NCBI GenBank assembly: GCA_905182995.1
Contig: CAJJDP010000036.1
Coordinates: 540,502 to 604,501 of the forward strand
Length of the DNA: 64,000 bases
Direction: 5' to 3'
Source of the DNA: Paramecium octaurelia
Lineage: Eukaryota > Ciliophora > Oligohymenophorea > Peniculida > Parameciidae
Position numbers and translations under genes: made by a program. The notes beneath the pieces were generated by a model, which ran no database searches, was not told the origin of the DNA, and was given only the letters and a program-made list of their open reading frames with translations. Below are positions 1-12,241 of the stretch, in pieces (position 1 is the first letter of the stretch; the number at the start of each line of letters is the position of its first letter).

Positions 1-1
1 G

Positions 2-600
2 CGCCAGATTAAAAGTACAGAACTATCAATTAAATTTTAGATAAAAATAAGGGAAAGGTGGGTATAGGATAGTAAATTACAGTCAAATATTTGTGGAGGT
101 AAAGATTATATTTTTATCACTACTTCTCTTAAGGTCATTTAATAGAAACTGTTACTTACAGAATATGCCAATCAATTTATTGCTTCATAAATTGAAATCC
201 TGAAAAAATATTTGATTCACATTTTGATAAATTGGTAGACATATTTTAAAGTTCTGTTTATACTTATGTCATCACTTAATTTTGCAATCACGGAGATCTA
301 AGAGGATTTCTAAAACCATAAAGTACTATATCTTAAATAAATAGAATGATACCTGAAGAGGAAACGCTCAAATTCTTAAAAGATCTTTATCAGGAATTAA
401 GGCTTTACTGAAATAAGATATCATCCATCGGGGCAGAGAATCATTCTTAAAGAAATGTGTGCTGCCTCTTTTTTATTGGAAACATCTTTGATTCTTAATA
501 TAGTTAAATAGTGGTAATGATTGCTCAAGAACAAAAATGAGACTATAATTTCACTCTACTAAGACTTCAAATAGTTATCTCTATCTATGGATATAACTCT
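2..600 (+). pseudogene. Fragmentary coding sequence at window edge
   Basis: With TAA/TAG as Gln, a frame open from base 2 runs about 115 codons to a TGA at 347-349. Two other coding-like stretches follow in shifting frames, one containing LKEMCAASFLLETSL near 450-500. One GT..AG candidate (323-344) does not restore a frame. This is either the 3' part of an intron-rich gene cut by the window edge or a decayed gene. I recognise no family. About 250 AT-rich bases without a clear frame separate it from the lysozyme gene. Confidence 0.3.
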
Positions 601-847
601 AATTGAGAAAATCAAATAGTATTCAAGTATAAAAATATCAATTAAATATTGAATCAAATCTATTAAGAGAACATAAAAATTTATGACTATGGTGTTATAT
701 ACATTCAATTAAATTTTATATAGTTCTAATATTTGTTATCTATATTTATTTCTAAATAAAACTACATAAAAATAATCAAATATTTATCATTACGTCATTT
801 AGATATTCTTAAAGTAGCAATTTTCATCAAATTTCACTATTTAAATT

Positions 848-1529
848 ATGAAATAATTTAATTAAATCCTATTCTTGATTGTAATAGTTGTTCCAACAGT
901 AATTGCAGTGAAAGGAGTTGATTTGAGTGCATCCTTCAATAACTTTTTTTGCATTAAAAATGCTGGCTATTAATTTGCTATTGTAAGAGGATATATGAGT
1001 TATGGTGCTGCTGATACTGTAGGTCTCCAAAATTTAAGAAATGCCAAAGCATCTGGATTGATCGGAGATGCATACTTTTTCCCATGCAAAGGAAGTATAA
1101 ATAAAAATCCTATTTTCTTAAGAGAAGACAGCTTCAGCTTAAGTGTCTGAATTCGACGATGTATTTACTTCAGAGTATGGTACAGTGTGGATTGATGTTG
1201 AATACAACCCCAGTACTGGATGTGGATGGAGCACCTCAGATTATTCAGGAAATTGTCAATTTTTATAAGACATAGTGAGAGAGTTAGGTAACAGAGGAAG
1301 ATTGGTTGGAATTTATGCATCATAATATCAATGGTCAACAATTATGGGATCAGCTTCAGCCTGTGCTTATTTCACTTCAAAGCCTCTTTGGTATGCCCAT
1401 TATGACAATTCTCCCTCGTTTAGTGACTATTCTAAATATTCTTTCGGTGGATGGTCCACTCCATCAATGAAACAATATTAAGGAGACACAACCTTGTGCA
1501 ATGTTGGAGTTGATCTTAATTTTTATTGA
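848..1529 (+). CDS. Secreted GH25-type lysozyme
   Basis: A 217-residue protein once a 28-nt intron (1095-1122) is removed. The first ~22 residues form a signal peptide (hydrophobic [15 protein letters not shown]), so it acts in food vacuoles or outside the cell. The mature part begins with GVDLSAS, carrying the conserved Asp of the GH25 barrel (D25). The catalytic DxE motif is in VWIDVEYN (D107, E109). Later blocks GIYASQYQW and PLWYAHYD match strand ends of GH25 muramidases. Family knowledge: these enzymes cleave the MurNAc-GlcNAc bond of peptidoglycan, fitting a bacterivorous ciliate. Length is normal and all key residues are present. The start is the first ATG in frame before the signal peptide. 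Confidence 0.9.
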
Positions 1530-1667
1530 ACAGTTAATTATAAATAAGGAGAGTTAAAGTTATGATTTAATAATATTTAATAATGATAAATATTAAATAT
1601 TATAAAATGAACTAATATAATTGTTTTACATCATTTTATATATATATATAAGTATAAATGATAGTAG

Positions 1668-3513
1668 TCAATTTATCTTGATCAACTTCATTTGTATCAA
1701 CTGGATCTTCTCCTATTCACTAACCACAAAGGGTGAACCATTCTCATCCAACAAACACAATCCCATATCGCAATCAATTAAATGTTTCTCTGAATCATAG
1801 GTGCATGTCAAAACTCTATCGTTTTTCCCTAGATACAGCAACCCTTTGAAATTTAATTTAATAATTTTATACTTCTTTTAATTGCCTTTGTTAATGCATT
1901 GACCATTGGCAAAGGTGCCGATTTTCCTCTGCTTTTACAAGACATTTATCCACTCAAGTTTTCAATTAATAGTTTATTGATGTTAGTTAGTTAAGATTTC
2001 TTAAAGGGATTTCTTGGGGGACTTTAAAACTCTTCAACTTAAATTATCTTTTTGGTTTTACTGAAACCACAAGTTTCGTTAATTTCAAAACTCTCATTGG
2101 AATCAAGCAATGAATTTTCATTAAAATCTGCAAAATCATCCAAACTTATTTCATTTTTCTTGTTGACAACGCTTAATTGTTTCTTAGATTTCTAATTTGC
2201 TACAGCAGTAGAAGTGGAAAAGAAACTATTTTATTTGGCCTAAGGAGATAATTGTAAAGTCAATTAAGAGTTAGTATTTTTCAATTTCGTAATTTCAGAT
2301 TGAAATTATGAAACTAAGAATTGTTGTTAAGTCAATTGTTTACTTAATTCTTGCTTCTCCTTTTCAATCTATTTGTTTTTTTACTTTAATTATGTAATAG
2401 TTTCAATAGACTACTGTTACAATTGCTAAAACCTATTTTACAAGTTAGTGAAATGTTAACTGAGTTATTTACTCTCGTGCTTATTGCTATTATTTTCTTA
2501 GTCTCTTTCATTAATTGTATCATACATGTGTTGCAATTTTTGATTGACTTACTATGTTAGATGCATTAAAGTGTTTTGGATTTAATTTTTGATTTATTAT
2601 AATTCATCGCTCTTTTCATTATTAATTTTATTTAACAATTAATGAGCCTACTACAATTGTAATTAGTATTAATTTTATAATTAAGCAATTTATACTTAAA
2701 TAGTCTATTCTACTTTTTATCTATCAGCCTTAGAATTCAATTTAGAGTTCAAATTCTCTACTTCTTATTTGAAATGTTATTCATCCTCATTCAATCTTAT
2801 TGATGTATTAGAAGATAGATTTTTAACCAAATGTTCACTCTGTTTAGTCTTCTATTCGAAATTCTCCTATAGTTCCTTAATCTGTTCATTTAGGTTATTT
2901 TGCAGATTGGAGACTTTCCTATCAATTTCCAACGTAAATTATTAAGTATAATCATTCTAAGTAATGTTTAGATCAATGTTGGTTAATTTGTGTCTTAAAT
3001 CTTCCTAAAATTTCTTGAATTCAACATTAAATCTCTCTTACAATTATTAATATTGATGAACTTTCTCTGATAATTGAGTTTGTAATTGTTGAATTTATTC
3101 ATTCTATTGTTTGATAATAGTTGATTGATTTGTGTCATCCTATTAAACTAAATTCAATTGGGCTGAGGATCGAACCTTACTCAATTCACAAGGCTTTTGC
3201 TGCTGTTCAGTTTTCAGTGCCACACTCTATTAATATTATTATTAGTTGTAATAAGCAACAGTCTCTTAGAGCGGTTTTCGAATTGGCGGGCTAGAACCTC
3301 TAAATTGCCATAAAGTCAAAGACATTACCTTTGTTGAGGGTATTGAACATATTGTAATTGCGGATGAGGTAATTTTTGCTCTTATGAGACGCATCGCATG
3401 ATTTGTCTTGGTTCCAAGCTTTACTGAATGGAGGAAGGTCTTAAATGGCGCTATTCGATAGGCTGTTGATATGCTGCATTACCAAATGCTCTTACGGGTA
3501 TGCGAGAGAGCTT
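1668..3513 (-). CDS. Coiled-coil protein, 595 aa, function unknown
   Basis: Read on the minus strand with TGA as stop. Two 29-nt introns (3300-3328 and 1844-1872) restore one open frame of exactly 596 codons. The N-terminal ~100 residues are Gln/Pro/Arg-rich. The middle ~350 residues are a dense Gln/Asn/Lys/Glu coiled coil with Leu/Ile spacing. The C-terminal ~130 residues are acidic then basic and end in a more globular, cysteine-containing block (LLYLGKNDRVLTCTYDSE). No enzyme motif is visible. Such proteins in ciliates are often cytoskeletal or basal-body components, but that is inference. Its start codon lies 38 bp from that of the divergent SPX gene. Confidence 0.75.
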
Positions 3514-3551
3514 CATATGTAATTTTGTTCTAACGATTAAAAAATAATTAA
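3514..3551. promoter_or_regulatory. 38-bp divergent intergenic region
   Basis: Only 38 bases separate the start codons of the minus-strand coiled-coil gene and the plus-strand SPX-EXS gene. Any promoter must be shared or lie partly in coding sequence. The bases are AT-rich; no named motif can be assigned. Confidence 0.5.
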
Positions 3552-6041
3552 ATGAAATTCGCTGAATTCTTATTAAACAATATTATTCCGGAGTGGACAT
3601 TAATGTATTTGAATTATAAGGCCGTAAAAGCCTTTTTATCTACTTCTGGAGCTCTCAAAGATTTCCTATTCTATGCCAAAAAAACAAAGAGCACTGAAGA
3701 GTACAGGGATATAAAGAAAGTCGTTATGGAGAAAACTTATATCATATCAAAAATCTTGGCTGATCAGAAGGAATTCAATAAAAAATTCAGCCAAGAGTTG
3801 TCTAAGATAAGATCCTTTATCAACGCAAAATATAATGATTTGAAGGGCAAGACTTATAAAATTTAATTATAAATTTTGTCTATGAATAGATAAAGGAGAT
3901 CACTAGAGAGGAGCAAAAAGCGTTCAGTAATACAAGTAAATTCCTAGGTAGCCGAAGAATTAAATGAGTAATTAACTAACAAATAAATCAAGGTCTAAGA
4001 GTCAGACTTCAATTAGAAATGCATTAAGTTGAAAGAATTATGTTTTTAACTCTATAACGAAGGAGGGAACTTTGAGAAGTATTTAAAAATCAACCAAGAA
4101 GCTATTCGTAAACTTTTAAAGAAATAAATTAAGAAATCCATTAAGATGAATTCAGAATAAATAACTTTGGATGAATATAAGAAATTGGCTTCAGAAATCA
4201 ATTTTGAATAACAACAAAATAAAGTCAAATAGTTGTTATTTCAAGTCGAGAAATACCTATTAAAACACTTCTATTAAACCAAATAATAAGTATGTAAGGA
4301 ATAACTTCGTAAATATCAATTTCAAAATTATAAAAATAATAACGCCTGGTTTTAGTTTGGTCTATTCACAGGCTTTTCATTGATGCTAATGTGTTTCATC
4401 ATAATCTTAGCAAGTCAAAAATAGTTGAACATTTTGAACAACACTATTATTTATGAACAATTTCCTATTTACAGAGGAGCCTTGTTGTTTATCCTATACT
4501 ATTGGTCCTTAACTATAGTTATTTACTTATGGAATAAATCCAAGATTAATTATAAATTATATTTCTGCTTCAATCATCATTTCTCTACGATTAACGAGTA
4601 ATTGAAAAGAGTGATGAGCTTGACCTCCATCTTTTTGCTAGTTAGTCTCTTTTATATATGTGATGTTTCTAAAATGGGCATTATATTTTCAAATCTTAAA
4701 GGAGAGGAGTACTTCCCATTGATAATCTGGATTTCTCTTTTGGCAACAGTTGCATTTCCTTCTAAATTTGTTATTAATGGACAAGGTCGATTGTGGTTTT
4801 ATCGTAATTTGTGGCAAAGCGTAAATCTGAAACTAATAGAATAACGCCATTTTTTCATATTCAGCCAGTTCACTTCATTAATTATCCCATTTAGTGACCT
4901 CGCTTATACGATTTGTGAATATTCAAAAGGAGTACGTAAATTGATTAATATTAATAGATCAACAATCAAGAGGAGACTGACTTTAACTAGTACGACGAAT
5001 GCTTTTTTATTTCTAGATATTTCACATTGGCATTGGTGTTGATCCCTTACTTCATTCTGATGATTTAGATCATATTTTTGACTTAAAAGAAGATGAACGC
5101 CAACCTTTTCGTAATAGAATTCATAAGAAACATATTTTCCATTGTTCTGATTATCTTCGCCACTTTATCCTATTAGGAATCTAGCTTTTTTTATTATTGG
5201 TTGGGAATGGCTATTTTTATTGCGTTTTTGAATATCGTATCTAGTATTAAGAAATGGAGTTATTTGGATGTCAAAGAAAAGAGAAAAAAGAAATAAATAC
5301 TTTCTTATAAATAAAAATTATTAATAATATACCTACCCTTTGGAATTCTCCAGCCATTGGCAATATCCACCTCTATCTTTGGGTGCTTCGATAAGAAGGA
5401 ACAACACAGTCTCCTCATCTTGTATATAGGCATAGTAGAATTGATACGAAGTAATTATCACATTGATATTTAGGAATGATTATCAACTATTACATTGTTG
5501 ATGCTGAGCACTTTAGACACAAGCAGAAGTATCAATCAGTTGGTGAGTATGAGTTTCCTTTTGAAGATTGTTGTACCAAGATACAACAATAACAACTATT
5601 GTAAGAGAATAAGAAATTCTATTTAGATAATATGAAATTGAAGATAGTGAAGATGACGAGAAGGACTTGAGAAGAGAGGATAAAGATTAGATCACAGAAA
5701 TTGAAGTTATCATCACTCAAATTGAACCAGAAGATTAAAAAAGAAATGATAAAGGACTTGCCTCATAGGGAAAATTGGCATCAGACTAAGTTGAGAATCA
5801 TAATTAGAAGGGAGCTAAGTAATTTGGAATATCTGAACTGGTAGTTAAGGAATCTGAAAAAGGTTTGGGAGAGAGCTTCTTCAATTACGATATTAATGAC
5901 TTTAAGCCGGATGAATTGAATCAGATTATCAATTGTTAACAAATATCAGAGAGCGATATGTAGAGTTTGCACGTCAATAATAAGAATTCTAAGGAGGAAA
6001 TAAATAAATTGTATGAAGAGTTCGGTATCAAAATGAAATGA
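3552..6041 (+). CDS. SPX-EXS domain phosphate exporter (XPR1/SYG1-like)
   Basis: An 804-residue protein after removal of three introns (4932-4957, 5451-5473, 5601-5626). The N-terminus MKFAEFLLNNIIPEW is the classic SPX start. Residues ~170-200 hold the last SPX helix (NEGGNFEKYLKINQEA, then a Lys-rich run), which in this family binds inositol pyrophosphates. A hydrophobic region with several TM segments follows from ~residue 270. The EXS block is recognisable: GRLWFYRN, then FSDLAYTICEY, and finally VELIRRMIINYYIVDAEH, which parallels the conserved RRFxWNxxRxENEH motif. The acidic tail of ~120 residues is cytosolic-like. Known family role: SPX-regulated phosphate export, here at plasma or vacuolar membrane (inferred). 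The second intron falls inside the EXS signature and is essential to recover it. Confidence 0.88.
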
Positions 6042-6112
6042 TGAATAATTATGTATAAGTATGAGTTGGTTTTTATTACAAAAAAAATCAAATAATAATT
6101 AACGTTTATAAA

Positions 6113-7744
6113 ATGAGTTAACGAGATTTGAGTAATTTGATTTCAATCAATCCCAACGATCCCCAGCAATATTAAGACTTGCTGGCTTATTATCGATCTA
6201 AATTGGGAGAATTCGAGAAGGAAAGATTTGAGTGGTTAACAAAGTTAGAGGAAATCAAAATTTAATATGAGGACAAACATCAATAGGAATGGGAATTACT
6301 AAAGAGGAAATAGGAGATCAAGGAGTTGTAATAAACAGTGGGAGAGGCGAAAGTACATATAGAAATTGATGAATTTAGTTAATGCTATTCGAGGAGAGAT
6401 AAGCCAGATTGAAGTTGTAAAAGGAGAATGACGCTTTGAAAGTGAGAGAATTGGAGGATAAAAAGAAGATTGCTGAATTGATGGCTATGATTGAACCCAT
6501 TGAGGAATAAGTAGTATTATCAAAAGATTTAAGACCTGAAGTAACTACAAAATATACAGGTGACACATTGGCCGTAAGAGAGAAGCAGGGGAAGTATATT
6601 GAATCAATTAAACTATTTAGTGTTAAGATGCACAATATCAACCAAGGGAGGAGCATATTAAAAACAGTGTATATGCCAAACGAATAGTTGAATGCATATT
6701 AGTTGGAGAATGAAAATTTGAAAAAATAAGTTGAAAATGCAGAAACTATGTTGACTCAATAATTCGCAGCTTTGAGGGAGGAATTGAGAGCAAAGGAAGT
6801 GGAAACCAATTTAAGAATAAAAGAAGACCAATAGAAATTAGATTAATTGGTTTAAAAAATATAAAAATTGGAGAAACAAAATGTAGAACTTGTTAAAGGT
6901 ATATTTCATAAATATAACTTATTATAGATTGTTATGTATAAAAATAGAAATTTTAGAATAAGGAGAGGTAGATGCAAGAGGATTTGGAAGTGGCAAAGTT
7001 GAAGAATAAGAAATTGAAGATGGAATTGGATTAAATCCAAAAGAAATACAATATTGAAAATAAGACAGCATTAGAATTGCTTGAAAAGAAGTCTGATGAA
7101 TACAATAAAAAATTCAGAAGTCAAATCAAATCAAAAGATGAGCAATTGTCAATCATCAAAGAACAATATGAATAAGTTTAGAATATTTATATTAACAAAA
7201 TATAATAATTGGAAGAGAATCTATCCAAATTAATTGAGAAGTATTATTTCATCATAAATTAGGTATTAATAATTGGAAAAGAGAAGAGCCTTGGAAGTTG
7301 AAGGGTTTAAGAATGACATCAAGATTTTGACCAAGAAAGTAAAGGATTGTGAGAAATCACATGTGGAAAAATAAAATGAAAATAAGTCACCTGAAGATTT
7401 GGCTAAATATCAGGAAGAAGCCTAGTAACTCAAGTAGCAATTAGCCAAGGAGACAGGCATTATCTATTCTTCAGGAAAGAAGAATAATGCCAATAACAAT
7501 AATTAACAATAAACTCTTAAGGTGAAGGGCAGTCAATCAAGGGGAGCGTCGAAAACGATGAAGCAAACCCACAAATAAAACAAGAAGGGAATCTAGAGTA
7601 CAATTTCATAGTTGATTTGTAGATTAAAACGATTAGAGAGAAGATGATGATGCATCTGAATCTGTTCCAATGCATGAGTTGGAAGACTTGCAACGATAAT
7701 TGGATGAACTACAGTATCAAATGGATGTAGCCAAGAAATAATGA
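6113..7744 (+). CDS. CCDC77-like coiled-coil protein
   Basis: A 509-residue protein with four introns (6353-6378, 6899-6927, 7241-7262, 7598-7622) that together give an exact open frame. Almost the whole length is coiled coil. The segment around residues 30-130 (LAYYRSKLGEFEKERFEW, then WELLKRKQEIKELQ, then LKVRELEDKKKIAEL) resembles the animal centrosomal protein CCDC77, where a similar RELEDRKKI block occurs. A basic, Asn-rich patch follows at ~400-450, then an acidic stretch and a final short coil. Probable location is the basal body or centrosome equivalent. The match is from memory of the family, so the name is moderate confidence; the coiled-coil gene itself is certain. Confidence 0.72.
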
Positions 7745-7829
7745 AAATAATATATCAATTTTATATATACTATTTGCTGTTAATCGGCAACTTACTTCTA
7801 TTTATAAATTTAATTTGTTAATACGTTGG

Positions 7830-9246
7830 ATGCAAATTCACACTTCATCTGCTCCTACCTTGAGTAAGTGCGAATCATTCAAGCATTTATCTCCACAAGC
7901 TAAAGAGGCTCTGTTGAGTTTAAAAAAAATAAAGAACTTTGGATTAGAATAGACTGATGATCTGACTAACACTAAGGCAATCACAACTAATACTCATGAT
8001 AATCCCCCTGCTATATCGGAATCTATGGTAGATTAGGTAGTAAAACATTCTTCATAGAATGAATTTATGGGTTCTTAAAATTTCTCGTTTATTTATAAGT
8101 ATTCGATTGATATTATGCTTAATAAGCTCCAAATCATTATTGGCATTTAAGAATTCGGTAGTTTTAGATGATCCAACGCCTGATTTTTCTGATGCACTTT
8201 CCAGTGAGAGATAACACATAAATGAAACTCTGTAGAGTCAGCAACTCATTTAAAAATAGTTAAAATTAGTTTCAAACTTATAAGTTAAGCAACCCAAAGA
8301 TCTAATCAAAGAAAATAAATGTTTTATTAGAAAATTCACCCAAGATAAAGAAAATATGCTTATTCAAAATACTAAAAAGAATTATTAACTAAATAGACTA
8401 AGTGATTTAATATCGAAAGAAATTAAAAAAAACATTTTAACGCCAACATCAAATAACATTCGCAAAACTTCTTACACAAGCTTAAACACTTAGCATTCAT
8501 CATAGACTAAATTCAGTTTATAGACTCAATAGGATTATCTCTATAAAAAAGCAATCTGTTTACAAGAAAAACAAAAGACCTTTATAGAGTAAGGGCAAAT
8601 AATAAACACTACAAAAGAAATGAAAGAATGTACATTCAATCCAAAGATTAATCAAAAATCGAAGGTTACCAATTCCAGTAGTTTTTTTGATAGATAAAGT
8701 ACATGGATGAGGAAGAAGAATGACAAAATTACTTAATAAGTTTAAATCTAAAAGGAGAAAACTACTAAAGAGGTAATTATTATAATTTAATTATAGTGCA
8801 CATTCAGTCCTAACTTAAGGGATACCAGTAACAATAGAATTGATAGTTGTGAGATTTATTATAGAAATCTTCAATGGGAAAAGAAATTCAACAAAAAAAA
8901 ATAACATTTTAGAAATTCAATGATGGATCTTCAAAAAAATGATTTATAAAACAGCACAAGTAAATTGTAATTATAACGATCGAATTCTACGTAGATCATC
9001 AATCAATAAACTGATATGAAATAACTGCTCGAAATTTAACTCAAAGTGGATGATGCTCCATAATATCTTAAATGCATGACTCCAACTTATTAAGCTACAG
9101 ACAAAATCACAACTCCTAAGTCTTAGAGTGGTTATTTGGATCTTGGAAAAAGAAAAAATAGTATTGAATAAATTGAGCAAAAATATAAACTGCTATATGA
9201 TTTAGTCAATAATGTAAACAAAAGCACTTCAAAAAAGAAAAAGTGA
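7830..9246 (+). CDS. Hypothetical protein with repeated CTFxP motifs
   Basis: Encodes 454 residues after removal of introns 8099-8126 (28 nt) and 8773-8796 (24 nt, in phase). The protein is basic and Gln/Ser/Lys-rich, with little predicted globular core. Two copies of a short motif stand out: ECTFNPKIN and CTFSPNLR, separated by ~50 residues. Similar CTFxPxI motifs recur in many alveolate and other protist proteins, often linked to the cytoskeleton, but no function is established here. The second intron sits immediately before the second CTF motif. The start is the first ATG after the TGA-terminated upstream gene, 85 bp downstream of it. Confidence 0.65.
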
Positions 9247-9300
9247 ATATTAACTATATAAAATTCTATAATATAAATTTAATTAATTAAAGTAAAGAAA

Positions 9301-10547
9301 TCAAAATTCCAATTATTCTTCTTACTATTGTTAGGGAGAAGCAGAATACGAAAATCCTTAAAAGGGACTCTGCATATGTTCTTCTGTGGATAATGAACTT
9401 GTTTAGGAGTTGACAGGTTCCTTGAGGAAACACTAAATATAATGAGAAATCAAAATTACATCATCAAAGTATTAAACATCATCATCGCTGTTTAATATAG
9501 GTAGAAATACAGGAGGCATTTGCTTTTTTAACATCATATCCCAATCCATATTCTTAAACCAAGGATGTTTTTTAATCTATATTTAAATATATTTCGACTC
9601 CTTACCTCCTTTGCTGAGCTCATTCTATTGTTTGGGTCTTTTTACAATAATTTAGATAACAAGTCTTTCAATTAAGATGAAACACCAATTTTTTTGTAAT
9701 TTATTTCATGATGAAGTATTTAATTGAATAATTCTTCTTTGGTTTCTCCAAAAAATGCTGGTTAACCCATAACCATTTCATAAATTAATGTTCCAAATGT
9801 CCACCAATCTGCTGCTTTACCATGATTACCTGCTAATAATTCTGGAGCCAAATATTCTGCTGTTCCACATTTCGAATGTGCTCCAAAATTACCTTATATC
9901 CCTTATTTGGAGAATCCAAAATCGGTTAGCTTAATATAACCCTCTGAATCGATTAATACGTTCTCTGGTTTTAAACTTATTTAAATGGTTTAATGTACTC
10001 TCTATATATGATATCTTATTCGTGTAAGTATTAGAAGGCTAGAACGATTTGAGATGCATAGAATTTAGCTCTTTAGATATCAAATATGATATTTACTGTT
10101 CTTCTGTCAACTTATTTTTTTAAACTAATAATTGGTATAATTCTCCTCCTGGACAATACTGTAAGCAAAAGTATAACTTAGTTTCATTTTAGAACGCATA
10201 TTCTAATTTTATGATGAATGGATGTTGGCAATTTTACTATAAATATAAATTCTATTATATCTACAAGAATGTTTCTTTCTGCAAAAATTTGCTTCACAGA
10301 ATGATTTTCGATCAACTTGGTTTTTTTGATGACTTTTAGAGCATATATCTTTTGATTGTCCTTCTTTCTTACAAGCAAAACCTTTCCGATGGACCCTTTT
10401 CCAATGACACTTAAAAGATGGAATTAGTCAAGAGTTACTTTCTTTCGAACTTAGGATAAACTATATATTTAAGGAATAGCAATACTTATGTTATTAGATT
10501 AAATAAACTACATTGAGACCTATGTCTTGATCTTGGTTAATTTTCAT
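9301..10547 (-). CDS. AGC-family Ser/Thr protein kinase
   Basis: A 362-residue kinase in seven exons; introns at 10461-10485, 10237-10264, 10071-10096, 9976-9998, 9577-9605 and 9433-9459. Visible motifs: glycine loop [13 protein letters not shown]-type lysine in [11 protein letters not shown]-equivalent [15 protein letters not shown] in LTDFGFS, and activation loop [14 protein letters not shown]. The C-terminal AGC tail is complete: FxxxDWD-like stretch, turn motif EPVNS, and hydrophobic motif FQGFSYS. The catalytic HRD position is Y-R-D, as in PKA-type AGC kinases. It could belong to the S6K/SGK/AKT or PKA side. No cyclic-nucleotide, PH or C2 domain is fused, so activation probably depends on PDK1-type phosphorylation (inference). 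Six introns in 1.25 kb is the highest density in the window. Confidence 0.9.
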
Positions 10548-10647
10548 GATTTATTTGTTAATTTTAATTGTTTTTTCTAATTTAAAAACGAAATAAATAA
10601 ATAAATAAATAAAAATAGAAAGAACTAATTTCTGAATAATCTATAAA

Positions 10648-12158
10648 TCAGTTCTTCGAGATAATTTCTAGATTTAAAATGAATGTATCGTATAGATAAT
10701 GTTATTAATTAAAATTGATATAAATAAGGAATTATTTCATATAGACTTTTTCTCTTCTTTTTTAATCTTCTATTATGGCTGTGTTCGAATAGGTTGCTAA
10801 TTAAAATGAAAGTTTTCTTACTCTCAGGATAATAAATATCAAGATTAATCCAACGCAACTTACAAAAAAGTAAATCTAAATTAATTCTTGTATTGCATGC
10901 ACCTGTTCTAAGGAGTCGCTACTTGGCAGTTTGTTTAGAAATAACCCGTAGAAACACATTTCAATCAATCCGATTATCCATTGTATGTTTATACAATAGA
11001 GAATGCCAAATTCTGGTAATTAGTATGGAATGATCGAAAAGATTTAAGTGCCTATTCCCAAACTATACCCGAATTGCAAGAGAATGAGTGCCCAAAGGGA
11101 ATTCGAAAACCCTAGGAATGCCAACGCAATACAAATAATTGCTTACCCAATCAAGGTGATAATCTTTTTTCTCTTGATGAAATTATAGAATATCATTTGA
11201 AGCACTATCAGGAATATTCCAGTGACAAAGGCGTAAATCCACACATTGTTAACATTTCTATAGCATTTAGTAAGTGGGGAGTAGAGGAAGGAAAAGATTA
11301 AGGTTTCCCCAGTGAATTGAGTTAGCACGATTAAGAGGCAGCATTTGAAATACTTCTTCAAATAGGGTTTGGAAATCAGATATTCCGAAGTATTTTGGTG
11401 GATGTTGTTTCTGAGTGTTTCTTGTTCGAATCCAAAGTAGGTTTGTATGTTGTCGTTGTGTATTTCCTAATAAATCATTTTGGATCTCCTTGAATCCTTG
11501 AGAATTTATAGATAATATTGAGGAGTTTCGATTTATAAAAATTAAAGTAGGATCATTCGAAGAACGCTTACAGAGTTGAGTATGAGAACAACGTTTAGAA
11601 ATTACTAAAATGAAAATGTAGCCAATTCATTTAAATGCTCCAACCAAAAGGTTCCCAAAAACTAGCCTATTAGCAATTAAAGTGGGATTAGTTTGAAGAA
11701 AAATTAGCTCTCCTTTTTCGAACTCATCTATTTGACGTAAATGATGGATTGTGCATAATTCAATCCATTTGCAATTCCTACAAATACTCTTAAAATCAGG
11801 TAAGCTTCAATTGGTTGATTACCCAGTGTTTTAATCGATAGTAATAGGACAGTGCAATTGCTTAAAAAGTAAATTACGTCTGATAAGAGAAAAATAAATT
11901 TGCTAGACTGATTTACTAATAATCTAGTGCTTATTGTTAAAGATGATACTTGTAGGTTTCTGATCCCAAAACACATCCAAATATATAGATTCCATTTTAT
12001 AATATCAGGGTTTCATTGGCTTGTTTTGAATTAGTATTAGTTGATACAAATTTATTTAAAGTATGAATAGGCCATGATTATTGGAATGATAATTGAAAGA
12101 TGGTCAAAGTTCCAATCAAAGGGAATATAAATTTCTTAAGCTTTGGAATATCTAACAT
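10648..12158 (-). CDS. Major facilitator superfamily transporter
   Basis: A 494-residue polytopic membrane protein with one 26-nt intron (11949-11974). About 12 hydrophobic segments are visible, with a larger central cytoplasmic loop (~200-250). The first transmembrane pair carries the MFS pattern around LLVNQSSKFIFLLSDVIYF, the position of the usual GxLxDRxGRR loop, although the canonical arginines are replaced. The next helix has LRVFVGIANGLNYAQSIIY, typical of the sugar-transporter group (R-x-G-x-G). The layout resembles SLC2/SLC22-type organic solute carriers. The substrate cannot be read from sequence. An alternative 26-nt intron a few bases away would keep the frame but break the MFS pattern, so the given one is preferred. 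Confidence 0.82.
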
Positions 12159-12241
12159 TAAATATACAATAATTATTTTTAGTTAATGAAAACAATTATA
12201 CTTGGGATTCTATATAGTTTCTGGATGCAAAATGGGAAATA

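Noticed and set aside
3160-3182. GGATCGAACC-like tRNA T-arm motif
   Set aside because: No anticodon stem or acceptor pairing is present, and the sequence sits in the frame of the minus-strand coiled-coil gene.
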